From: an uncultured Lachnospiraceae bacterium
GTDB lineage: Bacteria > Bacillota > Clostridia > Lachnospirales > Lachnospiraceae
DNA: 64,000 bases
Assembly: GCA_902779395.1 (NCBI GenBank)
Contig: CACZBK010000010.1
Coordinates: 22,371-86,370 of the forward strand
Direction: 5' to 3'
Part shown: one piece after another, positions 44,860 to 56,216 of the stretch
Position numbering within the stretch: position 1 is the stretch's first letter
How the letters are laid out: every line of letters starts with the position of its first letter
The notes under the pieces: model-generated
Told to the model about the DNA's origin: nothing
Seen by the model: only the letters and a program-made list of their open reading frames with translations
Databases searched by the model: none
Made by a program: the position numbers and the translations under genes

Positions 44860-47000
44860 TATATTCCTTTCATTGTGAGTGAGATCCTTTTCTTCGCTAT
44901 ATCCACGGAAAGAACTTTTACTTCTACTACATCCCCCACAGAGACAACTTCCAGAGGATGTTTTATGAATCTGTCGCTCATCTGCGAGATATGCACCAGA
45001 CCGTCCTGATGTACACCTATATCCACAAAGGCTCCGAAATCTATAACGTTTCTTACGGTCCCTTTTAATACCATGCCTTCGCTCAGATCTTCCATTGCAA
45101 GGACATCACTTCTTAAGATGGGAAGAGGCATATCGGCTCTGGGATCCCTTCCGGGTTTCTCAAGTTCTTTAAGTATATCTTTAAGTGTCATCTCGCCGAT
45201 GTTAAGTTCCGCAGCCAGTGCTTTTGTATCCTTGACACTCTTTGTAATCCCGCTCATTCCGCCGGAAAGCTCGTTAATGGAGTGCCCAAGTTTTTCGATA
45301 AGTTTTACGGCTGCATCGTAGGATTCGGGATGGACCGAGGTGCCGTCCAGGGGATTCTTTGCGTTCATGATACGAAGAAAGCCCGCACACTGCTCAAAGG
45401 CCTTGGGTCCAAGCTTCGGAACTTTCATAAGTTCCTTTCTGCTTTTGAATACACCGTTTTCCTCACGGTAAGTCACGATATTTTTGGCCAGGGTTTTACT
45501 GATACCGGAAACATATTCCAGGAGGGAGGCGGATGCGGTATTCAGGTCCACACCTACACGGTTTACGCAGTCTTCCACCACGGCGCCTAAAGCATCTCCC
45601 AGCTTCTTCTGGTTCATATCGTGCTGATACTGTCCCACGCCTATGGATCTCGGATCTATCTTTACCAGCTCGGCAAGGGGATCCTGTACACGTCTTGCGA
45701 TGGATGCGGCGCTCCTCTGTCCCACGTCGAAATTCGGAAATTCTTCCGTGGCTAATTTGCTCGCGGAATATACGGAAGCGCCTGCTTCATTTGTTATAAC
45801 ATACTGTACCGGTTCCTTTATCTCGCGGATCATCTCGGTTATTATCTGCTCGGATTCCCTGGAAGCCGTACCGTTGCCCACGGATATCAGGCTGATGCCG
45901 TATTTTTTTATCAGGGCTTCAACATCCTGCTTTGCTTCCTTTACCTTATTCTGGGGTGCGGTGGGATATATGACCTTTGTATCCAGGACTTTACCGGTCT
46001 CATCCACCACCGCCAGTTTGCAGCCCGTGCGGAAGGCGGGATCCCAGCCGAGGACAACTTTTCCTGCTATGGGAGGCTGCATAAGGAGCTGGTTTAAGTT
46101 CTTGCCGAATACATCTATGGCACCGTCTTCAGCGGTTTCGGTGAGCTCGTTTCTTATGTCTCTTTCCACGGAATCCTTTATAAGGCGGCGGTAAGCATCT
46201 TCGCAGGTTTCTTTAAGGTAAGGGGTGGTGTATCTGTTGTCTTCGGTGATAATGTTTTTTTCAAGATAGGAGAGTATCTTATCTTCCGGAGTTTCTATCT
46301 TTATGCTTAAGATCTTTTCCTTTTCGCCGCGGTTTATGGCAAGAGTCCTGTAGCCGCTCATCTTCGAAACATTTTCGCGGAATTCATAATACATTTCATA
46401 GACGGATTCCGCTTCCTTGTCTTTTGCCTCTGATGTGAGCACGCCTTCCTTGAAGCTTATGTTTCGTATGTAGGTGCGGTACTGTGCGTTATCGGATATC
46501 TCCTCGGCGATTATATCCTTTGCGCCTGCAATGGCATCTTCAGCCGTGGCTATCTCTTTTTCGGCATCGATATATTTAGCGGCTTCCTCTTCCAGGGGAT
46601 GATCCGCACGCTGGAGCATAAGATAAGCGGCCAGCGGCTCAAGCCCTTTTTCCCTGGCGATCATTGCTCTTGTACGGCGCTTCTGTTTATAAGGGCGGTA
46701 AAGGTCTTCTACAGCCACTAAGGTCTGTGCCTCATCGATCGCTTTTTTCAGTTCTTCGGTAAGCTTGCCCTGTTCCTCGATGCTGCTTAATACAGTGTCT
46801 TTTCTTTCCTGAAGGTTTTTAAGGTAAGTAAGTCTCTCGTCAAGATCGCGCAGCACCTCGTCGCTCAGTCCGCCGTGCATTTCCTTGCGGTAGCGGGCTA
46901 TAAAGGGTATGGTATTGCCTTCATCTATGAGTTTTATCACAGTCTCGACCTGTGTGGTCCTGATGTTAAGTTCCGATGCTATTATCTTTGCTATATCCAT
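44859..47000 (-). CDS. tex: Tex family RNA-binding transcription accessory protein
   Basis: I start at ATG 47000 (713 residues, MDIAKIIASELNI) with AAGGA upstream; the frame is open 52 codons further but across the promoter. Domain order is typical: N-terminal Tex helices (FIARYRKE, RPYKQKRRTRA), YqgF/RuvC-like domain (LGWDPAFRTGCKLAVVD), helix-hairpin-helix (NTASASLLEYVSGI, LMKVPKLGPKAFEQCAGFLRI) and a C-terminal S1 domain (VLKGTVRNVIDFGAFVDIG, DGLVHISQMS). Tex binds nucleic acids and influences transcription and stress responses. It is monocistronic and divergent from a chemoreceptor gene. Confidence 0.95.
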   Translation of the reverse strand: MDIAKIIASELNIRTTQVETVIKLIDEGNTIPFIARYRKEMHGGLSDEVLRDLDERLTYLKNLQERKDTVLSSIEEQGKLTEELKKAIDEAQTLVAVEDLYRPYKQKRRTRAMIAREKGLEPLAAYLMLQRADHPLEEEAAKYIDAEKEIATAEDAIAGAKDIIAEEISDNAQYRTYIRNISFKEGVLTSEAKDKEAESVYEMYYEFRENVSKMSGYRTLAINRGEKEKILSIKIETPEDKILSYLEKNIITEDNRYTTPYLKETCEDAYRRLIKDSVERDIRNELTETAEDGAIDVFGKNLNQLLMQPPIAGKVVLGWDPAFRTGCKLAVVDETGKVLDTKVIYPTAPQNKVKEAKQDVEALIKKYGISLISVGNGTASRESEQIITEMIREIKEPVQYVITNEAGASVYSASKLATEEFPNFDVGQRSAASIARRVQDPLAELVKIDPRSIGVGQYQHDMNQKKLGDALGAVVEDCVNRVGVDLNTASASLLEYVSGISKTLAKNIVTYREENGVFKSRKELMKVPKLGPKAFEQCAGFLRIMNAKNPLDGTSVHPESYDAAVKLIEKLGHSINELSGGMSGITKSVKDTKALAAELNIGEMTLKDILKELEKPGRDPRADMPLPILRSDVLAMEDLSEGMVLKGTVRNVIDFGAFVDIGVHQDGLVHISQMSDRFIKHPLEVVSVGDVVEVKVLSVDIAKKRISLTMKGI

Positions 47001-47054
47001 TGTTTTTTCCTTTTCATTACGATATTTGTCTGTTAAGCGGTAAACGCAACCCGT

Positions 47055-47083
47055 ATGATACAAAATTTCGGCGACAAATGCAA
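47055..47083 (-). promoter_or_regulatory. tex: Promoter of tex
   Basis: On the minus strand TTGCAT (47083-47078), 17-nt spacer, TATCAT (47060-47055). Leader of about 50 nt. It is back to back with the chemoreceptor promoter at 47112-47140. Confidence 0.5.
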
Positions 47084-47111
47084 ATATTTGGGCAAAGTAT
47101 ACATAAAATCG

Positions 47112-47140
47112 TTGTATAACATGCGTTTTTGTGTTATAAT
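47112..47140 (+). promoter_or_regulatory. Promoter of the second chemoreceptor gene
   Basis: TTGTAT (47112-47117), 17-nt spacer, TGT-TATAAT (47135-47140): a strong extended -10 promoter of the vegetative type. No flagellar-sigma sequence is seen. Confidence 0.75.
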
Positions 47141-47183
47141 TTACAAATCGTGTCACAGTAAACGAAGGACGAAAGGAGTGCGT

Positions 47184-48944
47184 ATGAAGTGGTTGAATAA
47201 TGTCGGAGTAAGAGCCAAGCTTATGATAGTGACTGTTCCTCTTGCCATTGCTTTGATATTTTCGCTTGTTTTCATGACGGCAGAGATACGGAGTACCCAG
47301 AAAGAGATAACAACTGTATATTATGATGTTTTATATACTGTCAATAATAATCTGGTAAATGCCGACAGGGATTTTTACCAGTCCCTTAAAGGAGCCATGC
47401 AGCATTATGATTTTTCAAACGGATATACGGGGGCTCCTGCGGATTTTGTTCAGAACCTCCTTCCCGGAGTGCTTGATGATTATAATACCAATAAGCAGCA
47501 GGTTTATGATAAGGTCGGGGCTGCCGATGAATGCGCGAAACAGAATGATTCGCTTTATAATGAGATAAAGTCGGAAGACGGTTTAACCTTCAGTGAATGC
47601 ATGAAAAATTTTAAAGAAAACATGGCCGCCTGGGAGGCGTCATTTAATGTGGCCACGAATGACGGTGACTGGGAAGCTTTTCATAATACCTTTGATGCAG
47701 CAAGAGGAACTCTTGACGGTATGCAGCAGGTAACCGAAAAGTGGGCGGAGGAAGAGAATGCGCTTCTGACAAGGTCCATACAGTCAAAGGTTCTGACTAT
47801 AATCATCCTGTATCTTATCCTTATGGCAGTGCTCACTGTCCTTGTTGTCATGGTAGTCCGCGGCATCCGCGTGGGCATAACGAAAGTTACCAGAGATCTT
47901 GACGAACTTGCAAAGGGTGATCTGACCATTTCCTATCCCGACGATTCCGAGATAGGAAGGGATGAGATAGGAGCCATCACAAAGAGCGCAAAGATGCTCA
48001 CGGCAAAGTTAAGGGATGTTATGTCGCAGAGCCGTGAGATGTCGGAGGATCTTAATAAGACGAGCTCCGAAATGGCGGATAGCGCAAACCAGGCCACATT
48101 GGCATCCGAGCAGGTTACCGAGGCGGTCACCGAGATATCAAAGGGTGCAGTCGCACAGGCCGAGAGCGTTGAACATGCAGCAAATGAAACCGATGAGATA
48201 GGTAAGGATATCGAAAACATATCGGGCGCCGTAGCGGACATGGACCATTATGCGGAAGAGATGAAAGAAGCCTGTGATAAGGCTATGGAAGCTCTTGATA
48301 AACTGATTCGTCAGAGCGAAGAAGTTACCGTTTCCGTAAAGGATATAGGCGATACCATCAATTCAACGAACGAATCGGCAAAATCCATTTCCGAATTCAC
48401 ACAGGCTATTACCGATATCGCCACCCAGACCAATCTGCTTTCGCTGAATGCTTCAATAGAGGCAGCGCGTGCAGGTGATGCAGGCCGCGGCTTTGCGGTG
48501 GTCGCGGATGAGATAAGACAGCTGGCAGACCAGTCCAGCAGCAGCGCAGATAAGATCAAATCGATAGTTGAGAAGCTGCTGGCGGATTCCGCTTCATCGG
48601 TGAGTGTGCTCGAAAAGCTTAACGAGAGCTTCGGGGTACAGGCACAGCAGCTGGATTCGACCAGAAGCAATATGGAGACCATGTCGGCAAATGTGGTTAA
48701 TGTAAAAGACACTTCTTCCAATATATCGAAGCAGACCGGAATGCTCAATGATGCGAAGAACGTACTGCTTGAGATAATTTCCGACCTTTCTGCGATATCC
48801 GAAGAAAATGCGGCATCTACCGAGGAGACAAATGCTTCCATGGAAGAGCTGAATGCTACCTTTACCATAATAAGTGAATCAGCTAACAGGCTTCAGGGTC
48901 TGGCGGCAGACCTGAATAAGAATATAAGTTACTTTACGGTATAA
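47184..48944 (+). CDS. Membrane chemoreceptor with a helical outside domain
   Basis: I start at ATG 47184 (586 residues, [13 protein letters not shown]), preceded by AAAGGAGTG at 47172-47180; the frame extends 43 codons upstream across the promoter. Helix 1 is at about 11-33. The outside domain (34 to about 190) is helical, of the four-helix-bundle type ([21 protein letters not shown]). Helix 2 is at about 198-220, then HAMP ([10 protein letters not shown]) and the signalling domain with tip [17 protein letters not shown] and predicted methylation segments. Its ligand is unknown. It lies just ahead of the ATP synthase operon, which has its own promoter. Confidence 0.93.
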   Translation: MKWLNNVGVRAKLMIVTVPLAIALIFSLVFMTAEIRSTQKEITTVYYDVLYTVNNNLVNADRDFYQSLKGAMQHYDFSNGYTGAPADFVQNLLPGVLDDYNTNKQQVYDKVGAADECAKQNDSLYNEIKSEDGLTFSECMKNFKENMAAWEASFNVATNDGDWEAFHNTFDAARGTLDGMQQVTEKWAEEENALLTRSIQSKVLTIIILYLILMAVLTVLVVMVVRGIRVGITKVTRDLDELAKGDLTISYPDDSEIGRDEIGAITKSAKMLTAKLRDVMSQSREMSEDLNKTSSEMADSANQATLASEQVTEAVTEISKGAVAQAESVEHAANETDEIGKDIENISGAVADMDHYAEEMKEACDKAMEALDKLIRQSEEVTVSVKDIGDTINSTNESAKSISEFTQAITDIATQTNLLSLNASIEAARAGDAGRGFAVVADEIRQLADQSSSSADKIKSIVEKLLADSASSVSVLEKLNESFGVQAQQLDSTRSNMETMSANVVNVKDTSSNISKQTGMLNDAKNVLLEIISDLSAISEENAASTEETNASMEELNATFTIISESANRLQGLAADLNKNISYFTV

Positions 48945-48954
48945 CAGAATTTAC

Positions 48955-48983
48955 TGGACAATTGGTAAACTTATACATATAAT
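48955..48983 (+). promoter_or_regulatory. Promoter of the ATP synthase operon
   Basis: TGGACA (48955-48960), 17-nt spacer, TATAAT (48978-48983). Transcription would start near 48990, only about 2 nt before the first possible start codon of the operon, with no Shine-Dalgarno sequence, so the first cistron looks leaderless. Confidence 0.7.
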
Positions 48984-48991
48984 ATTATGGT

Positions 48992-49327
48992 ATGCGAGTA
49001 AGCGGAGAGAAAAAGGCAAAAGACAGACGCAAGGCTGTTTCTCTGCTGGGGATGTTAAGCCAGTTCGGCATTACCATGCTGGTCCCCATCTTCCTGTGCT
49101 TTTTCGCAGGCAGGCTTTTGGATAAGCATTTCGGTACGGTGTGGTGGACGATAGTACTGTTTTTTATCGGGGCACTGGCCGGATTCAGGAATATTTACGT
49201 ATTATCAAAGAAATTTTTTAAGAATGATGAAGCAGAAGTGGATAGACCACAGCGCTCTGGTGGAGTTATGGATAGGGATAGTGCTCTGGGGAGTTCTGAT
49301 CCAGATACCCATACTGATATTCACTGA
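48992..49327 (+). CDS. atpZ: AtpZ-like ATP synthase accessory membrane protein
   Basis: A 111-residue protein with two membrane helices (about 19-41 and 49-70) and the motif GRLLDKHFGT between them, followed by AGFRNIYVLSKK: the AtpZ/AtpI family found ahead of Firmicutes atp operons, linked to Mg2+ supply or Fo assembly. After residue 78 the sequence is unlike the family, and that part is encoded by DNA that also encodes the start of the next gene in another frame (104-nt overlap). The start at 48992 has no ribosome binding site and sits almost at the predicted transcript 5' end. Met21 is a less likely alternative start, as it removes the basic N-terminus. Confidence 0.75.
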   Translation: MRVSGEKKAKDRRKAVSLLGMLSQFGITMLVPIFLCFFAGRLLDKHFGTVWWTIVLFFIGALAGFRNIYVLSKKFFKNDEAEVDRPQRSGGVMDRDSALGSSDPDTHTDIH

Positions 49328-49688
49328 AAGAAAAGGGCACTGCAGTTTAGGCCTGTGGCTGGGGATCATCGGCGCGTTTCTAGTAGCAAAACATATGGAA
49401 TATACCATAGGCAAAGCGCTGGATGCCGGTGAAGCCGGAGCCAATAAGCAGATGTGGCTGGGATATTTAATAAGATATTTCGGAATGGCCATATTTCTGG
49501 CGGTGCTGGGTATCACGGGTTTTGCGGATGTGATAGCGGCGTTTGCGGGGCTTATCACACTTAAGCTTTCAGCTTACATACAGCCTCTGACCCATAGGAT
49601 ATCTGTTGCGGTCTGCGGTGAAGAAGCTTTCTTCAGGGAGATGGTCTCACCGGAAGAGCAGGATGAGTTGTACGGCGCAAAGCCGTAA
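49224..49688 (+). CDS. atpI: AtpI-like subunit I of ATP synthase
   Basis: A 154-residue protein with four membrane helices (about 14-33, 41-58, 76-98 and 100-120), found where atpI stands in the atp operon. AtpI proteins help assemble the c-ring. The sequence is poorly conserved, so the name rests on position and topology. The start, ATG ATG at 49224, lies 104 nt inside the preceding gene in another frame; later Met codons would remove the first helix. No clear Shine-Dalgarno precedes it, so translation is probably coupled to the upstream gene. Confidence 0.7.
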   Translation: MMKQKWIDHSALVELWIGIVLWGVLIQIPILIFTERKGHCSLGLWLGIIGAFLVAKHMEYTIGKALDAGEAGANKQMWLGYLIRYFGMAIFLAVLGITGFADVIAAFAGLITLKLSAYIQPLTHRISVAVCGEEAFFREMVSPEEQDELYGAKP

Positions 49689-49712
49689 AGGATAACGGAA
49701 AGGTAACTGTTT

Positions 49713-50429
49713 ATGGGAGCAAATATGCTATTATCCTCTGATGATCTGGGGTTCATGATAGAAGGTGTGTTTTCCTTCAAGCTTGGAGGACATACCCTCT
49801 GGATCACTACCTCTCATATATGTTTATTGATCGTATTTCTCACACTGGTAATATTCTCTTTCTTTGCGAGAGCGGCACTCAGCAAGGGCGGTGAAGTCCC
49901 TTCGGGTTTCCGCAATATCGTGGAGATGATAGTCGAGCTTTTAGACGGTATCGTAGACGGGACCATGGGCAGGTTCGCTCCCGGTTTCCGCAATTATATC
50001 GGAACCATCTTTATATTTATCCTTTTTTCAAACATATCCGGTCTTCTCGGACTGAGGCCTCCCACGGCGGATTACGGTGTTACCTTCCCCCTGGGTATCC
50101 TTACTTTTACGATAGTAACGGTTCAGAAGTTCCGTTATCAGAAGGTGAGCGGCGTGATCAAAGGTTTATGCGATCCCTGGCCCTTCTGGCTGCCCATCAA
50201 CCTTATCGGTGATTTCGCGGTACCCATCTCATTGAGCCTGCGTCTTTTCGCAAACGTGCTCTCAGGTACCGTTATGATGGCGCTTGTATACGGACTGCTC
50301 AAGGTTATTGCTTACGCATGGCCCGCAGTGCTGCATGTTTACTTTGATATGTTCTCGGGTGCCATACAGACCTACGTGTTCTGTATGCTCACCATGACAT
50401 ATATATCCAGTGCGATGGAAACGGAATAA
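49713..50429 (+). CDS. atpB: F1Fo ATP synthase subunit a
   Basis: A 238-residue membrane protein with about five to six helices. The essential arginine is in SLSLRLFANVLSG, followed by the typical C-terminal helix with an acidic end (YVFCMLTMTYISSAMETE). It forms the two half-channels that carry ions to the c-ring. Given the Na+-type residues of the c subunit encoded next, these channels probably carry Na+. It follows atpI by 24 nt. Confidence 0.96.
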   Translation: MGANMLLSSDDLGFMIEGVFSFKLGGHTLWITTSHICLLIVFLTLVIFSFFARAALSKGGEVPSGFRNIVEMIVELLDGIVDGTMGRFAPGFRNYIGTIFIFILFSNISGLLGLRPPTADYGVTFPLGILTFTIVTVQKFRYQKVSGVIKGLCDPWPFWLPINLIGDFAVPISLSLRLFANVLSGTVMMALVYGLLKVIAYAWPAVLHVYFDMFSGAIQTYVFCMLTMTYISSAMETE

Positions 50430-50729
<300 letters not shown>

Positions 50730-50775
50730 GAGAAGGATCCGAAAGTATAAAGAAAGGAGGCTTACGGGCTGACCA

Positions 50776-51330
50776 ATGGAAATGTATATGTTATTGGAAG
50801 CCGGCGAACAGATGGCGCCGCGTATGTTCGGCCTGGACTTGCAGCTTTTGTTTGATTCAGGGCTGACTCTGCTGGCTGTCTTTGTACTGTTCCTTATCCT
50901 TTCATACAATCTGTTCAATCCCGCCAGGAAGATCTTAAAGGATCGTCGTGACAGGATCCAGAATGATATAGCCGTAGCCCAGAATGACAAGGACGAGGCA
51001 CTTAAGCTTAAAGAGGAATATGAGAACAAGCTTAAGGAAGTGGATAAAGAAGTGGAGCAGATCTTAAGCGATGCGCGTAAGCGTGCTCTTGCAAGCGAGA
51101 ACAAGATCGTTGACGAAGCCAGAAAAGAGGCTGCAGCGATCATCGAGCGTGCCAATAAGGAAGCGGAGCAGGAGAAACTCCGTGTTGCCGATGAGGTAAA
51201 GCAGGAGATGGTGAACATTGCATCACTTATGGCATCCAAAGTGGTGGCAGGAAGGATCGATACCGGTGTGCAGGATTCGCTGGTTGATGAGACATTAAAG
51301 GAAATAGGTAACGATACATGGCTAAGCTAG
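50776..51330 (+). CDS. atpF: F1Fo ATP synthase subunit b
   Basis: A 184-residue peripheral-stalk protein with one membrane helix (about 26-47), then a long charged helix (DRRDRIQNDIAVAQNDKDEALKL region) that dimerises and reaches to F1. Only one b gene is present, so a homodimer is expected. Preceded by AAAGGAGG at 50753-50760. It overlaps atpH by 13 nt. Confidence 0.95.
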   Translation: MEMYMLLEAGEQMAPRMFGLDLQLLFDSGLTLLAVFVLFLILSYNLFNPARKILKDRRDRIQNDIAVAQNDKDEALKLKEEYENKLKEVDKEVEQILSDARKRALASENKIVDEARKEAAAIIERANKEAEQEKLRVADEVKQEMVNIASLMASKVVAGRIDTGVQDSLVDETLKEIGNDTWLS

Positions 51331-51854
51331 TTGCAGGCACATACGGAGAAGCTCTTTTTTCTCTTGCAGAAGAGGAGAAAAAGATAGACTCCATGTATGA
51401 AGAGGTACAGGCTTTAGAGGAGATCCTTAAGCAGGATCCCGAGCTTACCGTCCTTATGAACCATCCCAAGGTGACTAAGGAAGAAAAGCAGAAAGTGATA
51501 CAGGAAGTCTTCGGCGGACGCGCCAGCGCAGAGCTGACGGGTTTCCTTAATCTGCTGCTGCAAAAGGACCGCTATGCAGAGCTGCCGGCCATCCTTAAAT
51601 ATTTCGAAGCAAGGGTTAAGGAATACAAAGGCATAGGTGTGGCTTATATCACCACTCCCATGGAGCTTTCCGATGCCCGCAAGAAAGAGATAGAAGCAAA
51701 ACTTATAAGTACTACCGCTTACAGATCCATGGAGATGAATTATACCGTGGATAAGAGCCTGATCGGAGGCATAGTGATCCGCATAGGCGATAAAGTGGTA
51801 GATTCGAGTATAAAGACCAGGCTTGAAAACCTGAAGAGAGAGTTGATCGCATAA
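51318..51854 (+). CDS. atpH: F1Fo ATP synthase subunit delta
   Basis: A 178-residue OSCP/delta protein that joins the peripheral stalk to the top of F1. It has an N-terminal six-helix domain ([31 protein letters not shown]) and the conserved C-terminal strand-helix part with [19 protein letters not shown]. It overlaps atpF by 13 nt, which suggests translational coupling of the two stalk subunits. Confidence 0.96.
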   Translation: MAKLVAGTYGEALFSLAEEEKKIDSMYEEVQALEEILKQDPELTVLMNHPKVTKEEKQKVIQEVFGGRASAELTGFLNLLLQKDRYAELPAILKYFEARVKEYKGIGVAYITTPMELSDARKKEIEAKLISTTAYRSMEMNYTVDKSLIGGIVIRIGDKVVDSSIKTRLENLKRELIA

Positions 51855-51885
51855 AGTTTCACATAGTTTTAAGGAGATAAGATCC

Positions 51886-53388
51886 ATGAATCTGAGACCA
51901 GAAGAGATAAGTTCGGTGATCAAAGAGCAGATCAAACGCTATGCCGACAAGCTGGAGGTTTCCGAAGTAGGTACCGTTATCCAGGTGGCCGACGGGATCG
52001 CCCGTGTACACGGTCTTGAAAAGGCAATGCAGGGTGAGCTGCTTGAGTTTCCCGGCGAAGTATACGGCATGGTCATGAACCTGGAAGAAGATAACGTGGG
52101 TGCCGTGCTTTTGGGCAGCAGCCGCAATATCAATGAAGGTGATACCGTAAAGACCACCGGACGTGTGGTTGAGGTTCCCGTAGGCGATGAGATGCTGGGC
52201 CGCGTTGTGAATGCACTGGGCCAGCCCATAGACGGCAAGGGACCCATAGCTACCACAAAGTTCCGTCAGATAGAGCGTGTGGCAAGCGGCGTTATCACCC
52301 GTCAGTCAGTGGATACCCCGCTGCAGACAGGTATCAAGGCTATCGACTCCATGGTTCCCATCGGAAGGGGCCAGAGAGAGCTGATCATCGGTGACCGTCA
52401 GACAGGTAAAACGGCCATCGCAATAGATACGATAATCAACCAGAAGGGTCAGGATGTTAAGTGTATTTATGTAGCTATCGGTCAGAAGGCTTCCACCGTA
52501 GCATCCATAGTAAAGACACTTGAGGAATACGGCGCAATGGCATACACCACAGTGGTTGCCGCTACCGCTTCCGAGCTGGCTCCTCTGCAGTATATAGCAC
52601 CTTATTCGGGATGCGCTATAGGTGAGGAATGGATGGAGGCAGGCCAGGACGTGCTGGTCATCTATGATGACTTGAGCAAGCATGCAACTGCATACCGTAC
52701 ACTTTCATTGCTCCTGAGACGTCCGCCCGGACGTGAGGCATATCCCGGCGACGTATTCTATCTGCACAGCCGTCTTCTTGAGCGTGCAGCCAGAATGAAC
52801 AAGGATTACGGCGGCGGTTCACTTACCGCACTGCCTATAATAGAGACCCAGGCAGGTGACGTTTCGGCATATATACCTACTAACGTTATCTCCATTACCG
52901 ACGGTCAGATCTATCTGGAGACCGAAATGTTCAACTCCGGTTTCCGTCCTGCTATCAATGCAGGTCTGTCTGTATCCCGTGTGGGTGGTTCTGCACAGAT
53001 AAAGGCCATGAAGAAGATAGCCGGTCCCATACGTCTGGAGCTGGCACAGTACAGAGAGCTTGCAGCTTTCTCACAGTTCGGATCCGAGCTTGATGCCGAT
53101 ACAAAAGAGCGTCTGGCACAGGGTGAGCGTATCCGTGAGATGCTCAAGCAGCCCCAGTACAAGCCCATGGCTGTTGAATATCAGATAATAATAATCTATG
53201 CAGCTACAAAGAAGTACCTGCTCGACATTTCTGTTGACGAAGTACTTCGTTTTGAGAGAGAGCTGTTTGAGTTTATTGATACCAAGTATCCCGAGATCCC
53301 CGAGAGCATCCGCAAGGATAAGGAAATGAAGCCGGAGATAGAGGAGAAGCTTGTAAAAGCTATCGAAGAATTTAAGAAGAGTTTTTAA
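51886..53388 (+). CDS. atpA: F1Fo ATP synthase subunit alpha
   Basis: A 500-residue subunit with the beta-barrel domain, non-catalytic nucleotide fold with Walker [10 protein letters not shown], the family signature region [17 protein letters not shown] and the helical C-terminal domain. Alternates with beta in the F1 hexamer. It starts 31 nt after atpH, with AAGGAG upstream, and is the typical length for the family. Confidence 0.98.
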   Translation: MNLRPEEISSVIKEQIKRYADKLEVSEVGTVIQVADGIARVHGLEKAMQGELLEFPGEVYGMVMNLEEDNVGAVLLGSSRNINEGDTVKTTGRVVEVPVGDEMLGRVVNALGQPIDGKGPIATTKFRQIERVASGVITRQSVDTPLQTGIKAIDSMVPIGRGQRELIIGDRQTGKTAIAIDTIINQKGQDVKCIYVAIGQKASTVASIVKTLEEYGAMAYTTVVAATASELAPLQYIAPYSGCAIGEEWMEAGQDVLVIYDDLSKHATAYRTLSLLLRRPPGREAYPGDVFYLHSRLLERAARMNKDYGGGSLTALPIIETQAGDVSAYIPTNVISITDGQIYLETEMFNSGFRPAINAGLSVSRVGGSAQIKAMKKIAGPIRLELAQYRELAAFSQFGSELDADTKERLAQGERIREMLKQPQYKPMAVEYQIIIIYAATKKYLLDISVDEVLRFERELFEFIDTKYPEIPESIRKDKEMKPEIEEKLVKAIEEFKKSF

Positions 53389-53400
53389 GGGTGAAGCTAT

Positions 53401-54288
53401 ATGGCATCCATGAGAGATATCAAAAGGCGCAAGAGCAGTGTTGAGAGCACACAGCAGATAACCAAGGCTATGAAGCTGGTTTCTACCGTGAAGCTGCAGC
53501 GTGCAAAGGCAAGAGCCGAGCAGAGCAGATTCTACTTCCGCGCCGTATATGAGACTGTCACGTCCATACTTGCGAAAGCAGGTGAGGTGGATCATCCGTA
53601 CTTAAAGGGCGGCGGTGATGGAAAGAAAGCCATCGTTCTGATCACTTCCAATAAAGGTCTGGCAGGCGGTTATAACTCCAATGTTATCAAACTCATCACA
53701 AGAAACGATGAGTTTAACAAGGATAATACAACCATCTATGCTATAGGAAAGAAGGGTAAGGATGCTTTCCTTCGTGAAGGCTATCCGATATTTAAGGATT
53801 TTTCCGAAGCTATAGAAGAGCCTGTGTATAAGGACGGCATGATAGTTACCGAAGAGCTGCTCAAAGCTTTTGAAAAGGGAGAGATAAGCGAGATATATCT
53901 GGCTTATACATATTTTAAGAATACCGTGAGCCATGTGCCCACGCTCCTTAAACTCCTTCCGGTGGATATGGATGCAGTGGATCAGGATATCGACGGTGAC
54001 GGGATCCCTGATGAAAAGCCCGCACCTACGGCACCTATGAATTTTGAACCCGAGGATGAAGAAGCGCTTAAGCTGATCATTCCCAAATATATCTCAAGCC
54101 TTATTTACGGCGCATTGATATCCGCTCAGGCTGCTGAGAACGGCGCACGTATGCAGGCAATGGACAATGCTACAAATAATGCAGCAGAGATGATCGATCA
54201 TCTGTCGCTGCTCTACAACAGGGCACGTCAGGGCAAGATCACCACAGAGCTTACGGAGATCATCGCAGGAGCAGACGCGATCAGTTAA
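53401..54288 (+). CDS. atpG: F1Fo ATP synthase subunit gamma with a Ca-loop-like insertion
   Basis: A 295-residue rotor subunit with the N-terminal coiled-coil helix (MRDIKRRKSSVESTQQITKAM), central Rossmann-like domain (LITSNKGLAGGYN) and C-terminal helix (NNAAEMIDHLSLLYNRARQ). Between LKLLPVD and FEPEDEEAL there is an insertion with DQDIDGDGIPDE (194-205), which has the D-x-D-x-D-G pattern of calcium-binding loops in EF-hand-like and thrombospondin-3 repeats. Usual gamma subunits have no such loop here. Its role is unknown. Confidence 0.96.
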   Translation: MASMRDIKRRKSSVESTQQITKAMKLVSTVKLQRAKARAEQSRFYFRAVYETVTSILAKAGEVDHPYLKGGGDGKKAIVLITSNKGLAGGYNSNVIKLITRNDEFNKDNTTIYAIGKKGKDAFLREGYPIFKDFSEAIEEPVYKDGMIVTEELLKAFEKGEISEIYLAYTYFKNTVSHVPTLLKLLPVDMDAVDQDIDGDGIPDEKPAPTAPMNFEPEDEEALKLIIPKYISSLIYGALISAQAAENGARMQAMDNATNNAAEMIDHLSLLYNRARQGKITTELTEIIAGADAIS

Positions 54289-55799
<1,511 letters not shown>

Positions 55800-55813
55800 A
55801 GCAGGTATAGTGA

Positions 55814-56209
55814 ATGGAAACATTTAAACTTAGCGTCGTAACCCCGGAGCGTGTTTTCTTTGAGGGTGAGGCCGAGATGGTAGAATTCAATACGACTGAA
55901 GGCGAGATCGGTATCTATAAGAACCACGTGCCTATGACAGTTATCATAAGCCCCGGAGTATTGTACATGCAGCTGCCTGAAGGTGAGAAGAAGGCAGCGC
56001 TGCACGCCGGATTTGTCGAGATACTCCAGGATAGTGTGACGATACTGGCAGAGCTTATAGAATGGCCTGATGAGATCGATGAGCAGAGAGCCGAGAGTGC
56101 AGGGCAGAGAGCGCGCGAGCGTATAGCTGCCAGAGGCGATGATCTGGATATGGACCGGGCCGAAGCTGCACTTAAGAGAGCCATTGCCAGAATAAATTCG
56201 CTGAAATGA
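55814..56209 (+). CDS. atpC: F1Fo ATP synthase subunit epsilon
   Basis: A 131-residue subunit with the N-terminal beta-sandwich (FKLSVVTPERVFFEGEAEMV, GEIGIYKNHVPM) and a C-terminal two-helix domain rich in Ala/Arg/Glu (AEAALKRAIARINSLK). It couples rotation and can inhibit ATP hydrolysis. No terminator follows; the next gene starts after 7 nt. Confidence 0.96.
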   Translation: METFKLSVVTPERVFFEGEAEMVEFNTTEGEIGIYKNHVPMTVIISPGVLYMQLPEGEKKAALHAGFVEILQDSVTILAELIEWPDEIDEQRAESAGQRARERIAARGDDLDMDRAEAALKRAIARINSLK

Positions 56210-56216
56210 TCTTGTA

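Noticed and set aside
44859-47156. Longer Tex start at 47156
   Set aside because: The extra 52 residues cross the predicted promoter and are unlike Tex; ATG 47000 has a ribosome binding site.
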